A stretch of DNA of 64,000 bases from Rhizobium sp. Pop5 (lineage in GTDB: Bacteria; Pseudomonadota; Alphaproteobacteria; Rhizobiales; Rhizobiaceae). Location of the stretch: NCBI RefSeq assembly GCF_024721175.1, contig NZ_CP099399.1, positions 1,798,001 to 1,862,000 on the forward strand, in the 5' to 3' direction. Below the pieces are notes generated by a model, which saw only the letters and a program-made list of their open reading frames with translations, had not been told where the DNA came from and did not search any database. Shown here one piece after another: positions 17,608-26,190 of the stretch. A program made the translations under genes and the position numbers. Position 1 is the stretch's first letter; each line of letters begins with the position of its first letter.

Positions 17608-18030
17608 ATGGGCAAGCCCGGCCTCGATTTCCCGGGCTTCGGCGTCGGCGTGGTGATTCTCCGCGACGCCAATATCCTTCTCTACAAGCGCATGCGTGCC
17701 CCTGAAGCCGGCTACTGGAATATCGTCGGCGGCAAGGTCGACCACATGGAGCCGGCTGAACAAGCCGCCCGTCGTGAGGCCGAAGAGGAAACCGGTCTAA
17801 TGATCGGCCGAATCGAACGCATCGGCATGACCGAACAGATCATCGATGCCGACCGCCAGCACTGGATTTCCATTCTCTATCTCGCCCGCGACATAGACGG
17901 CGAGCCGCAATTGACCGAACCGGACAAGCTTTCGGATTTCGGCTGGTTTCCCCTGACGGATTTGCCGGAACCGCTGTCTGCCTTCACGAAGGCGGCGATA
18001 GCAGCTTTGCCTTTGGTCGAACGTCTTTAG
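17608..18030 (+). CDS. Nudix hydrolase
   Basis: Nudix pyrophosphohydrolase of 140 residues that would cleave nucleoside diphosphates linked to another moiety. The Nudix box is complete, starting GGKVDHMEPAEQ and ending ARREAEEETGL, with the essential REAEEE glutamates. It starts 7 bp after the helicase stop. Its own stop abuts the stop of the convergent TfoX-like gene (TTAG|CTA at 18030/18031). The substrate cannot be read from sequence; a MutT-like house-cleaning role or RNA-related decapping are both possible given the helicase neighbour. Confidence 0.9.
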   Translation: MGKPGLDFPGFGVGVVILRDANILLYKRMRAPEAGYWNIVGGKVDHMEPAEQAARREAEEETGLMIGRIERIGMTEQIIDADRQHWISILYLARDIDGEPQLTEPDKLSDFGWFPLTDLPEPLSAFTKAAIAALPLVERL

Positions 18031-18348
18031 CTATTCGGCTCTCAGCGCTGCCTCATAGGCAAGTCGCACCCATTTCGCCATCAGATCGGGATCGTCGTAG
18101 GCCTCCTCGGGGATCGACCAGTAAGGCATCTTCACCGGCTTGCCCTTCTTGCCTTCATAGGCCCATTGCGTGGCGCCGGCGGCGGCAAATTCCGGCGCGC
18201 TCGTCTCGTCGGCCTTCAGCAGCATTTCGTCGCGCACTTCGACGGCGATGATGCGCCCCATATGATAGATGCCCTTGCCGCCGAACATGCGCTTGACCGT
18301 GACCGGTCCGAGCCCCTGAAACATTTCCTCGATCCCGGCATTGTCCAT
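18031..18348 (-). CDS. TfoX N-terminal domain protein
   Basis: A 105-residue protein made of the TfoX N-terminal domain only. The typical segment is MFGGKGIYHMGRIIAVEVRDEMLLKAD, followed by MPYWSIPEEAYDDPDLMAKWVRLAYEAAL. Full-length TfoX/Sxy regulators of competence have an additional C-terminal helical domain, which is missing here. Short versions like this are common in alphaproteobacteria and their function is unknown. It is transcribed in the same direction as the flavin reductase gene 32 bp upstream. Confidence 0.85.
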   Translation of the reverse strand: MDNAGIEEMFQGLGPVTVKRMFGGKGIYHMGRIIAVEVRDEMLLKADETSAPEFAAAGATQWAYEGKKGKPVKMPYWSIPEEAYDDPDLMAKWVRLAYEAALRAE

Positions 18349-18380
18349 GCTCTATTCCCTCGAAATTCCGGCCACGCCAA

Positions 18381-18875
18381 TCACAGCGTGTGATAATCCC
18401 GGTTCATATAGATGAGCGCCGGATGCTTTTCGCTGAAGCGGACGGCGGCCACTTCGCCGAAGATGACGTTGTGCGTCGGCATTTCCTTGATGTCGATCAC
18501 CCGGCAATCGAAGGCAGCGAGCGCATCGACCAGGACGGGTGCGCCTGTGACGAGCGTGTCGAAACGGGCGCTGGCGAAGCGCTCGTCATTGGCAAGCGCC
18601 GTGCGCCCGGAAAAGGCGTCGGCGACGCCCTGGTGATGGGCGCCGAGCGTGTTGAGCACAAAGATGCCGCTGCGGAAAAAGATCTCGTTCTTCGGATTGG
18701 TATTGTTGAGGCATATCAGCACCGAGGCCGGATTGTCCGAGACCGAGCAGGCGGCAGTGATGGTGACGCCGCGGCGCATGCCTTCCATCGCCGTCGTCAC
18801 GAGCTGTACATGGCCGGCATAGCGGCTCATGGCGTCGCGATAAAGGCCGGGGTCGATATGCTGCCTGTTCAACAC
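18381..18875 (-). CDS. Flavin reductase-like (FMN-binding) protein
   Basis: A 164-residue protein of the flavin reductase-like domain family, which uses NAD(P)H to reduce FMN or FAD for a partner monooxygenase. Visible family features are the N-terminal ATP-free fold start YRDAMSRYAGHVQLVTT, the GVTITAACSVSDNPASVLICLN flavin-binding segment, and the late HNVIFGEVAAV. Tandem alternative starts GTG-TTG at 18875-18870 follow GGGAG; I used the GTG. No monooxygenase gene is adjacent, so the partner is unknown. It probably shares a transcript with the TfoX-like gene. Confidence 0.85.
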   Translation of the reverse strand: MLNRQHIDPGLYRDAMSRYAGHVQLVTTAMEGMRRGVTITAACSVSDNPASVLICLNNTNPKNEIFFRSGIFVLNTLGAHHQGVADAFSGRTALANDERFASARFDTLVTGAPVLVDALAAFDCRVIDIKEMPTHNVIFGEVAAVRFSEKHPALIYMNRDYHTL

Positions 18876-19054
18876 CTGCTTCTCCCTTCGCCGATATGCC
18901 TGGATCGTCTTCCCATCGCGCCAATATGGCGAGCATCGGTTACCTTTTCTACAATAGGAGCGGCGAAAAGCGCCGCGTTATGCTTGTTTTTCTTTGACGA
19001 TCGCAGCCTTGCGGATAAAAGGGCATGGACGATGGCTAGGGATCTCCGCCTTTC

Positions 19055-20137
19055 ATGATCAACCTGCGTGGCATAGCAGCCTTCCTGACGCTGCTGGTGG
19101 CGGCGGCGCAAGGCCATGCGGCCGGCGTTACGATCGGCGTCGTCGCTCCCCAGGGTGGCCCGCTCGCTTTGCTCGGCGCACAGATTGCTGCCGGCGCCGG
19201 TTTCGAGATTCAGCAATCGGGAAATACCCTCGTCGCCATCAATGAGACCTGCGAGGATAATAGCGGCGCGGCGGTTGCCGATGCGCTCGTCAATGCGAAA
19301 GTTCAGGTCGCCGTCGGCTTTCTCTGCAGCGAAACGCTGGAAGGCGCGCTGCCGAAGCTGAAGGACGCCAATATTCCCGCGATCACCGTTTCCGTGCGCT
19401 CCCGCATCCTGATGGAAGATGCGTTGAAAAACGGCTGGCCGCTCTTTCGCATGGCGCCCGCCGACGGCGCCGAGGCGGCAAAGGTCATCGAGGTGATTCT
19501 GAAGAACTGGGCGGCCGATCCGATCGCCCTGATCGAAGACGGCACCATCCACGGCCGTGAACTGACGGAAGCGGTGCGCAACGCTCTGGAGCAGAACGGC
19601 CTGAAGCCTGTTTTCATCGATACCTACCGCCCGGGACAGGAGCAGCAGATTGCCCTCGTCCGTCGCCTGAAACGAGCCGGCGCCACCAGGGTCTTCATCG
19701 GCGGCGACCGTAATGACGTCGCCGTCATCGCCCGCGATGCCAAGGCGGAGAACATCCCGCTCTCCATCCTCAGCGGCGATGCCATGCGCGCGGCCAATCA
19801 GCCCATAGCGCTCGCCGAGGGCGTGCGCGCCGTCGCTCTGCCCGAATATGCCTTGCTTCGGGAAGGCACGGCTGCGGCAGACGCGCTGCGCGCCAAAGGC
19901 ACTGAGCCGGAAGGTTATGTCCTGCCGTCGCTGGCGGCCGCCCTCATTGCGGGTCAGGCTGCGGAAGCGGCCGTTCAGGCAGGCGAACCGCTGCAGGAGA
20001 CTCTTCTCGGCACGACATTCCAGACGCCTGTCGGCCCCGTCGCCTTCACTGGCGGGCATGAACTTTCGCAAAATCCCTACCGCCTGCTCGAATGGCGGGG
20101 CAATGGCTTTTTTCCACCGGCCGCGCCGACGCAATAA
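19055..20137 (+). CDS. Periplasmic binding protein, branched-chain amino-acid type
   Basis: Secreted 360-residue solute-binding protein of the Leu/Ile/Val (Peripla_BP_6) group. The signal peptide is at about residues 1-22 (MINLRGIAAFLTLLVAAAQGHA). The mature part begins VTIGVVAPQGGPLALLG and has the two-lobe pattern, including AGATRVFIGGDRNDVAVIARDAK. There are no ABC permease or ATPase genes nearby, so it is an orphan. It may feed a distant transporter or act as a sensor. It lies 64 bp upstream of rpe in the same direction. Confidence 0.85.
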   Translation: MINLRGIAAFLTLLVAAAQGHAAGVTIGVVAPQGGPLALLGAQIAAGAGFEIQQSGNTLVAINETCEDNSGAAVADALVNAKVQVAVGFLCSETLEGALPKLKDANIPAITVSVRSRILMEDALKNGWPLFRMAPADGAEAAKVIEVILKNWAADPIALIEDGTIHGRELTEAVRNALEQNGLKPVFIDTYRPGQEQQIALVRRLKRAGATRVFIGGDRNDVAVIARDAKAENIPLSILSGDAMRAANQPIALAEGVRAVALPEYALLREGTAAADALRAKGTEPEGYVLPSLAAALIAGQAAEAAVQAGEPLQETLLGTTFQTPVGPVAFTGGHELSQNPYRLLEWRGNGFFPPAAPTQ

Positions 20138-20201
20138 GCAGCGCGCCAGCCTTGAATCCGGCCGTCGCGGTCAAATGGCGGCCCATACGGAGTAAGATCT
20201 G

Positions 20202-20879
20202 ATGACGCTGCCCATTCGCATTGCCCCCTCGATCCTCGCGGCGGATTTCGCCAGGCTCGGCGAAGAAGTGCGCGACGTGACGGCCGCCGGCGCCGACTGG
20301 ATTCATCTCGACGTGATGGACGGCCACTTCGTGCCGAACATTTCCTTCGGACCCGACGTCATCAAGTCGCTGCGCTCCTATACGTCGGCGACCTTCGACT
20401 GCCATCTGATGATCTCGCCTGTTGACGATTATCTCGAAGCCTTCGCCAAGGCCGGCTGCGACCGTATCACCGTCCATGCCGAATCCGGACCGCATCTGCA
20501 CCGCTCGCTGCAGACTATCCGCAATCTCGGCAAGAAGGTGGGCGTGACGATCAATCCCGCAACCCCGCTCAGCGCCATCGAGAACGTACTCGACGATGTC
20601 GATCTCATCCTGATCATGTCGGTCAATCCGGGCTTCGGTGGACAGAAGTTCATTCCGGCGATGACGGCAAAGATCGCCGCGGCAAAGTCACTGATCGGTG
20701 ACCGCCCGATCGAGCTCGAAGTCGACGGCGGCGTCACGGTGGAAACGGCACCTGATATCGCCCGCGCTGGCGCCAATGTCCTCGTCGCCGGCTCGGCAAT
20801 TTTCAAGGGCGATACGGTCGAGGATTACCGCAAGACCGTCGCCGATCTGCGTCAGGCAGCTGAAGGGGCACGGGCATGA
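20202..20879 (+). CDS. rpe: Ribulose-phosphate 3-epimerase
   Basis: Interconverts ribulose-5-phosphate and xylulose-5-phosphate in the pentose phosphate pathway. It has 225 residues and is a TIM barrel. Diagnostic stretches are [14 protein letters not shown] at the start, [16 protein letters not shown] (metal-site H and D), FDCHLMI, and EVDGGV with the catalytic aspartate. The start has GGAG upstream. The last four bases overlap the ATG of the next gene (ATGA at 20876-20879), so the DUF2259 gene is translationally coupled. Confidence 0.97.
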   Translation: MTLPIRIAPSILAADFARLGEEVRDVTAAGADWIHLDVMDGHFVPNISFGPDVIKSLRSYTSATFDCHLMISPVDDYLEAFAKAGCDRITVHAESGPHLHRSLQTIRNLGKKVGVTINPATPLSAIENVLDDVDLILIMSVNPGFGGQKFIPAMTAKIAAAKSLIGDRPIELEVDGGVTVETAPDIARAGANVLVAGSAIFKGDTVEDYRKTVADLRQAAEGARA

Positions 20880-21601
20880 AGAAAAGTCTGATTATCGCTG
20901 GCATGCTCGTCGCCGCGCTTGCCGGCCTGCCCGGCATATCACTTGCAGGAGACATCGCCAGCGTCCAGCCGATCGGCTTTTCCGCCGACGGCAAGGTCTT
21001 TGCGTTTCAGGAATTCGGCATCAAGGAGGACGGTAACCTTCCCTATTCCGATACCTACTTCATCAACACCGATAGCGGCGAATATCTCGAGGGCACGCCC
21101 TTCCGCACCGAGCTGACCGATAAGGACGCCAATCTCTCGAAGGCTCGGCGTCAGAACCTGACGGCGGCGCGCAGCCAGATGGACAAATACGACCTTCTGA
21201 CCAATCCCGGCCTGATCGCCGCCTTCAACCCGCCGACCGAGCTTGGCTCCCCCTCGAAGACGCTCCGCTACACCACGCTTGCGACCGACGGTCCGCCGAA
21301 GTCACCCTATACGCTCTCGCTCGCCGAAATGCCGGTGCCGACGTCGAAGGATTGTGAGGGGGGCGACAGGCGGGTCCTCGGCTTCAGCCTGCAGATGATC
21401 GAAAAGCAAGGCGTTCCGAACCGTCAGGCTGCACGGCAGGCGACAGCCGTTCCGGCCGAGCGCACCTGTTCGGTGGAATACAGGATCGGCGGCGCCATGG
21501 TTTACCAGCCCGAAGGCGGAAACCAGGTTCACATCGCCCTCGTCCTCGCCTTTGATGCGGCAAGGAACGGCCGCTGGATCGCCGTTCCCGTTCATCCCTG
21601 A
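20876..21601 (+). CDS. DUF2259 predicted secreted protein
   Basis: A 241-residue protein with a clear signal peptide ([24 protein letters not shown], cleavage near residue 24). It belongs to the DUF2259 family of secreted proteins, with [33 protein letters not shown] text near the N-terminus (residues 33-62). Four cysteines are not needed for the call; two (in SKDCEGG and ERTCSVE) could form a disulfide. It is translationally coupled to rpe and followed two bases later by a small membrane-protein gene. Its function is unknown. Confidence 0.8.
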   Translation: MKKSLIIAGMLVAALAGLPGISLAGDIASVQPIGFSADGKVFAFQEFGIKEDGNLPYSDTYFINTDSGEYLEGTPFRTELTDKDANLSKARRQNLTAARSQMDKYDLLTNPGLIAAFNPPTELGSPSKTLRYTTLATDGPPKSPYTLSLAEMPVPTSKDCEGGDRRVLGFSLQMIEKQGVPNRQAARQATAVPAERTCSVEYRIGGAMVYQPEGGNQVHIALVLAFDAARNGRWIAVPVHP

Positions 21602-21603
21602 AC

Positions 21604-22089
21604 ATGGATCGCTTTCGGGCGGCAAAGCCGCCCTACCCTGATCTCTTTGGCGGCGCATTGCTTTGGGGCATCCAGATGCTCGCTGCCGCCATGCTCGGCC
21701 TTTATCTACGCAACGGCCTGGAGACGAGCCGGCTTGGCGAGGTCGCCGGCCTCTATTTCCTCGGCGGCCTGCTCTCCTGGCCTTTCGCCCTGCCGGTCGC
21801 CCGCTTCTTTGCCTATGACAGGCCGCCGGAAGCGCGATTCGCCGCCTTTTTCGTGACGCTGACGGCGGCGACGATCCTGATGACCGCCTTCCTCTTTGCG
21901 ATGGAATACCGGATCTTCTATTCGCGCTGGCACGCGCCTTTCGGCAGTGTCGTCTGGGCCTTCCAGTTCGTCTTCACCAGCGTCAGCGCCGTCTACCAGT
22001 TCCTGGTGATCGGCCTGCGGCTTTTCCTGCCGCTCGGGCTCGTCTGTCTTGTCGTAAGCAGCTATCATCTTGCCAAACGCATGCGTTGA
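21604..22089 (+). CDS. Hypothetical four-helix membrane protein
   Basis: A 161-residue protein with four hydrophobic segments, at about 18-35, 45-62, 78-98 and 118-155 (the last may be two helices). It starts two bases after the stop of the DUF2259 gene, so it is most likely cotranscribed with rpe. I do not recognise a characterised family. The aromatic and arginine pattern (MEYRIFYSRWHAPFGS) between the helices is distinctive. Function unknown. Confidence 0.75.
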   Translation: MDRFRAAKPPYPDLFGGALLWGIQMLAAAMLGLYLRNGLETSRLGEVAGLYFLGGLLSWPFALPVARFFAYDRPPEARFAAFFVTLTAATILMTAFLFAMEYRIFYSRWHAPFGSVVWAFQFVFTSVSAVYQFLVIGLRLFLPLGLVCLVVSSYHLAKRMR

Positions 22090-22231
22090 GATTGCCGCCC
22101 GTCTTTGCTACAGGGGCGCTAAAGCAATTTCGGCAAAAGTGCCCAGCGGTTTTGCCAGGCAAAGCGCGAAGCGATCTTGCCGGGAATTGCGTCTCAGACG
22201 CTCAAACCTCTTGAAGTGAAGGCAGCCGCCC

Positions 22232-23539
22232 ATGATCCCGCGTTATTCCCGGCCCGAAATGGTCGCCATCTGGTCTCCCGAAACCAAGTTCCGCATCTGG
22301 TTCGAGATCGAGGCGCATGCCTGCGACGCGCTGGCCGAACTTGGCGTCATTCCGAAATCGGCGGCAAAGACGATCTGGGAAAAAGGCGGCGCCGCCACTT
22401 TCGACGTCGCCCGCATCGATGAGATCGAGGCCGTCACCAAGCATGACGTCATCGCCTTCCTCACCCACCTCGCCGAGATCGTCGGCCCGGATGCCCGCTT
22501 CGTCCACCAGGGCATGACCTCGTCTGACGTGCTCGATACCTGCTTCAACGTCCAGCTGGTGCGCGCCACCGACATCCTGATTGCCGACATCGACCGGCTG
22601 CTGGCGGCGCTGAAGACCCGTGCCTTCGAACACAAGGACACCGTCACCATCGGCCGCTCGCATGGCATCCACGCCGAGCCCACCACCTTCGGCGTCAAGC
22701 TGGCACTCGCCTATGCCGAATTCGAGCGCTGCCGCCAGCGCCTCGTCGCCGCACGCGAGGAAGTCGCAACCTGCGCCATCTCGGGCGCCGTCGGCACCTT
22801 CGCCAATATCGATCCGCGCGTCGAGGAACATGTCGCCGAAGCCCTTGGCCTGAAGGCCGAGCCGGTCTCGACCCAGGTCATCCCGCGCGACCGCCACGCC
22901 ATGTATTTCGCCACGCTCGGCGTTGTCGCCTCGTCGATCGAGCGCCTGGCGACCGAGATCCGCCATTTGCAGCGCACCGAGGTGCTGGAAGCGGAAGAAT
23001 ATTTCTCGCCCGGCCAGAAGGGCTCGTCGGCCATGCCGCACAAGCGCAACCCCGTGCTGACCGAAAACCTGACCGGCCTTGCCCGCATGGTCCGCTCCTA
23101 CGCCCTGCCGGCGATGGAAAACGTCGCCCTCTGGCACGAGCGCGATATCTCCCACTCCTCGGTCGAACGCATGATCGGCCCGGACGCCACGGTCACCCTC
23201 GATTTCGCCCTCTCGCGTCTCGCCGGCGTCATCGAAAAGCTCCTGGTCTACCCGGAGAACATGGAGAAGAACCTCAACAAGTTCCGCGGCCTCGTCCACT
23301 CCCAGCGCGTCCTCCTGGCGCTCACCCAAGCCGGCACCTCCCGCGAGGATGCCTACCGCCTAGTGCAGCGCAACGCCATGAAGGTCTGGGAACAGGGCAA
23401 GGACTTTCTGGAAGAGTTGCTGGCGGATGCGGAGGTGCGTGCGGCGCTTTCGGAGGAGGATATTCGGGAGAAGTTCGATCTTGGCTATCATACGAAGCAT
23501 GTCGACACGATCTTCCGGCGGGTGTTTGGCAACGCCTGA
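22232..23539 (+). CDS. purB: Adenylosuccinate lyase
   Basis: Catalyses two purine steps: SAICAR to AICAR plus fumarate, and adenylosuccinate to AMP plus fumarate. It has 435 residues. The fumarase/aspartase signature GSSAMPHKRNP is present near residue 264. The catalytic histidine regions TSSDVLDT and RSHGIHAEP also match. The ATG at 22232 fits the family start MIPRYSRPEMVAIW. It stands alone, about 5 kb upstream of purC, and its gene order before purC-purS-purQ-purL is usual for rhizobia apart from the intervening genes. Confidence 0.97.
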   Translation: MIPRYSRPEMVAIWSPETKFRIWFEIEAHACDALAELGVIPKSAAKTIWEKGGAATFDVARIDEIEAVTKHDVIAFLTHLAEIVGPDARFVHQGMTSSDVLDTCFNVQLVRATDILIADIDRLLAALKTRAFEHKDTVTIGRSHGIHAEPTTFGVKLALAYAEFERCRQRLVAAREEVATCAISGAVGTFANIDPRVEEHVAEALGLKAEPVSTQVIPRDRHAMYFATLGVVASSIERLATEIRHLQRTEVLEAEEYFSPGQKGSSAMPHKRNPVLTENLTGLARMVRSYALPAMENVALWHERDISHSSVERMIGPDATVTLDFALSRLAGVIEKLLVYPENMEKNLNKFRGLVHSQRVLLALTQAGTSREDAYRLVQRNAMKVWEQGKDFLEELLADAEVRAALSEEDIREKFDLGYHTKHVDTIFRRVFGNA

Positions 23540-23633
23540 GCGAACCGGGATCGGTATTCTGCAAATGGAAGCGGGCTCAAGCTTGATGTCTGCTTCCGAG
23601 GTGGCGCTGGCCGACTCAATGAGGGAGGAGCAG

Positions 23634-23906
23634 GTGAAAAAGCTACCGGGTGAGGTATATTTCTTTATCGTCCTGTGGGCATTGTTCGCGCCAGCCCTCG
23701 TTGTGTATTTTATAGCAAAGCTTAAATACGTGCAGCAAGAACATATCGATCCCGCGTCTGTCGCAAATTTAAATTTTGCATGGCCGGTAGCCGCAGTTTT
23801 TTTATTGACGATGCTGTTTCTGTTGGAATTGGCATCTTATTTTAAATTTAAGCTCGGCTTCTTTTCAGCTTGGCACGCCGTCGCTGTGAACACCCTGGAA
23901 AAGTGA
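23634..23906 (+). CDS. Small AT-rich two-helix membrane protein
   Basis: A 90-residue frame with two transmembrane segments (VYFFIVLWALFAPALVVYFI and PVAAVFLLTMLFLLELASYF). The GTG at 23634 has a strong GGGAGGAG site a few bases upstream. In-frame ATGs at 23565 and 23586 would add 23 or 16 residues. Its base composition is notably more AT-rich than its neighbours, with AAATTTAAATTTTGC-like runs and TTA/ATA/AAA codons, which suggests recent acquisition or low expression. I know no family. The gene sits between purB and a convergent iron-permease-like gene. Confidence 0.6.
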   Translation: MKKLPGEVYFFIVLWALFAPALVVYFIAKLKYVQQEHIDPASVANLNFAWPVAAVFLLTMLFLLELASYFKFKLGFFSAWHAVAVNTLEK

Positions 23907-23984
23907 AAGAGACCCGGTCTCTCAAAGAGGCTAGATAGCGCTATATTCTGCCAAGCGAGCTCGCAGCCAACCTTCAACGGTTCC

Positions 23985-24443
23985 TTATCTCTGCTTTACC
24001 GGCTTCGCGGAAACCCGCCGTTTCTTCGCCTCGTCCTTTTTCGACGATGCTTCCTCGATTGATTCCGACACCGCGCAAGCCTCCGTCTCGCCTCTGCCCT
24101 TGGCCGCCTTGGCGACCAGCTCATCGAGACGCTTCAACTCCTCCTCGTCGAGGTTTTCGATGCCGATGAAGCGGTTTTCGGCGTGGCTTGTCAGGATGAT
24201 CTCGTTGAGCTTGGCCTGGATTGCCCGCGTATCGCGGGTCTGGGCGTTCTGCAGCACGAAGACCATCAGGAAGGTGATGATCGTCGTGCCGGTATTGATG
24301 ATCAGTTGCCAAGTTTCCGAATAGTCGAAGAAGGGGCCGAGCACGGCCCAGATGATGACGACCGCCAGCGCCAGGATGAAGACGACGGGCTTGCCCGCCC
24401 ATTCCGATGTCTTGGTTGCGAAGCGGGCAAACAGATGCTTCAT
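23985..24443 (-). CDS. Low-affinity iron permease family protein
   Basis: A 152-residue membrane protein of the low-affinity iron permease family (PF04120). Two hydrophobic helices cover about residues 17-37 and 46-66. The family stretch NTGTTIITFLMVFVLQNAQTRDTRAIQAKLNEII follows (residues 50-83). A highly charged tail, ending KKRRVSAKPVKQR, would be cytoplasmic. Bacterial members lack proof of iron transport, so the name is only by similarity to a yeast protein. GAGG lies ahead of the ATG at 24443. Confidence 0.85.
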   Translation of the reverse strand: MKHLFARFATKTSEWAGKPVVFILALAVVIIWAVLGPFFDYSETWQLIINTGTTIITFLMVFVLQNAQTRDTRAIQAKLNEIILTSHAENRFIGIENLDEEELKRLDELVAKAAKGRGETEACAVSESIEEASSKKDEAKKRRVSAKPVKQR

Positions 24444-24551
24444 CGTTACCTCTGAAATCCTTCCTCGAAGTCCGTGCTAAAAACTCCGAGGCAGGTCCGA
24501 AGGTTCCAAAGGATCCCGGGCGGAGCCGAGATCCCCGGCGGAAGCGGTGGC

Positions 24552-25355
24552 TTACGCGGCTTCCCGTGCAATCAGCTTGCGATAGAGATGCCAGGTCGCA
24601 TGGCCGAGAACCGGGATGACGAGCGCAAGCCCGGCAAAGACCGGGATCGTGCCGATCACGAGGAGCACAGCAACGATCAGGCCCCAGAGCAGCACCGGCA
24701 CCGGATTGGCGACCGTCGCGCGGATCGAGGTCACGACGGCGGAAACCGCCCCGACATCGCGATCGAGCAGCAACGGAAAGGTGATGACTGAAATCGCCAG
24801 CACGACGAGCGCGAAGACGAAGCCGATGAGATTGCCCCAGATGATCAGTTGCATGCCCTGGGGCGTGCCGAAGACCTGGCGGGTGAAATCGCCCATGGTG
24901 CGCGGAAATACTTCGCCGAGCAGGTTGCTGTAGAGCGTCTGCGCCGTCACCAGCCAGACGACGAAGAGCGCAAAGAGCATCAGCCCGACCGCCACGATCG
25001 ACGGCAGCGCCGGCGAATGGCGCACCTCCAGCGCATGGGTCCACGACGTGTCGATGCCAGCCTCGCGCCGGCGGCTGATTTCATAGAGGCCGATCGCGGC
25101 GATCGGGCCGAGCAGCACGAAGCCTGCCATCAACGGGAAAACCATTGGCAGAAGGTTGGCGCCGGAGGTCCATAGTGTCAGGAAGACGCCGGCGATCGGG
25201 TACATCAGGCAGAGGAACACATAATGCGACGGTTTCTCCATGAAATCGTCGTACCCGCGCCTTAGCGCATCGAAGACGTCGGCGATGCCGATGCGATTGA
25301 CCACGGGCCGTGCGAAGCTTTCACCCGCACCCGTCATGACATGAAATGCCGCCAT
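24552..25355 (-). CDS. DUF2189 membrane protein
   Basis: A 267-residue integral membrane protein of the DUF2189 family with about six hydrophobic segments. The family text DVFDALRRGYDDFMEKPSHYVFLC lies at the N-terminus. I chose the ATG at 25353-25355, which has a strong GAGGAGGAG site, over a longer frame to 25445 whose extra 30 residues lack similarity. It precedes the iron-permease-like gene by about 110 bp on the same strand, and the two may be transcribed together. Function unknown. Confidence 0.85.
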   Translation of the reverse strand: MAAFHVMTGAGESFARPVVNRIGIADVFDALRRGYDDFMEKPSHYVFLCLMYPIAGVFLTLWTSGANLLPMVFPLMAGFVLLGPIAAIGLYEISRRREAGIDTSWTHALEVRHSPALPSIVAVGLMLFALFVVWLVTAQTLYSNLLGEVFPRTMGDFTRQVFGTPQGMQLIIWGNLIGFVFALVVLAISVITFPLLLDRDVGAVSAVVTSIRATVANPVPVLLWGLIVAVLLVIGTIPVFAGLALVIPVLGHATWHLYRKLIAREAA

Positions 25356-25480
25356 GGCTTTCTCCTCCTCAGCCGAGACATGATCGGCGGCGGGCGCGCA
25401 TCGGCGAACAAGCCGACACGAAATCCGCAACCGGCACTGGAGCAATATAACAACTTTCAGCGCCCGTGTCGCTCTCTCCC

Positions 25481-25522
25481 TTGACCTCCCCCTTTTGACA
25501 TCCCCCTCTTGACATCTCAGTC
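25481..25522 (+). repeat. Three 14-bp direct repeats beginning TTGAC
   Basis: TTGACCTCCCCCTT, TTGACATCCCCCTC and TTGACATCTCAGTC start at 25481, 25495 and 25509, an exact 14-bp period. Each begins with a -35-like TTGAC. They end 24 bases before the RBBP9-like gene. They may be stacked -35 elements or a tandem operator; only the periodicity is seen. Confidence 0.55.
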
Positions 25523-25546
25523 AAGCTTTCTCACATCGGCGGCACT

Positions 25547-26101
25547 ATGAAAGCCTCAGACGCAGATATCCTCATCATCCCCGGCTATACCAATTCAGGC
25601 CCCGGCCATTGGCAGAGCCGCTGGGAGGCAAAGCTCAGCACGGCGCGGCGCGTCGAACAGGCCGAATGGACGAAGCCGGTCCGCGAGGACTGGATCGCCC
25701 GCATCGCCGAGGAAGTGAACGCCTCGACCCGTCCGGTCGTTCTCGTCGCCCATTCTCTGGGTGTGCCCTCGGCGATCCACGCCATCCCGCATTTCCGTAA
25801 ACGGGTGGCGGGCGCCTTCCTCGTCGCCCCGCCCGATGTCACCAATCCCGATATCCGCCCGAAGCATTTGATGACCTTCGGTCCTTATCCGCGCGACCCG
25901 CTCCCCTTCCCCTCGATCACGGTGGCGAGCCGCAACGATCCGTTCGGCAGCTACGACCATGCCGATGATATCGCCGGCAGCTGGGGCTCCTTCCTCGTCG
26001 ATGCAGGTGAGGCCGGTCATATCAATGCCGATTCCGGTCACGGGCCCTGGCCCGAAGGCACGATGGTCTTTGCCCAGTTCCTCAGCCGACTCACCGCCTG
26101 A
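25547..26101 (+). CDS. RBBP9/YdeN-family serine hydrolase
   Basis: A 184-residue alpha/beta hydrolase of the RBBP9/YdeN family. It begins with IIPGYTNSGPGHWQSRWE (residues 10-27), the family hallmark. The nucleophile elbow is VAHSLG (serine near residue 69). A late GEAGHINADSGHGPWPEG carries the catalytic histidine and the family GHI motif. Members are small cytoplasmic esterases of unclear substrate. The promoter region contains the three 14-bp repeats. It is a single gene, divergent from the DUF2189 gene. Confidence 0.9.
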   Translation: MKASDADILIIPGYTNSGPGHWQSRWEAKLSTARRVEQAEWTKPVREDWIARIAEEVNASTRPVVLVAHSLGVPSAIHAIPHFRKRVAGAFLVAPPDVTNPDIRPKHLMTFGPYPRDPLPFPSITVASRNDPFGSYDHADDIAGSWGSFLVDAGEAGHINADSGHGPWPEGTMVFAQFLSRLTA

Positions 26102-26190
26102 TTGAGGAAAATCCACATCTCGCTAATTGAGTGATTGCTTTCTAAGTCTTTCTTAATGGAATGACCGCAGACTGCCTCGAGATGCAATAA

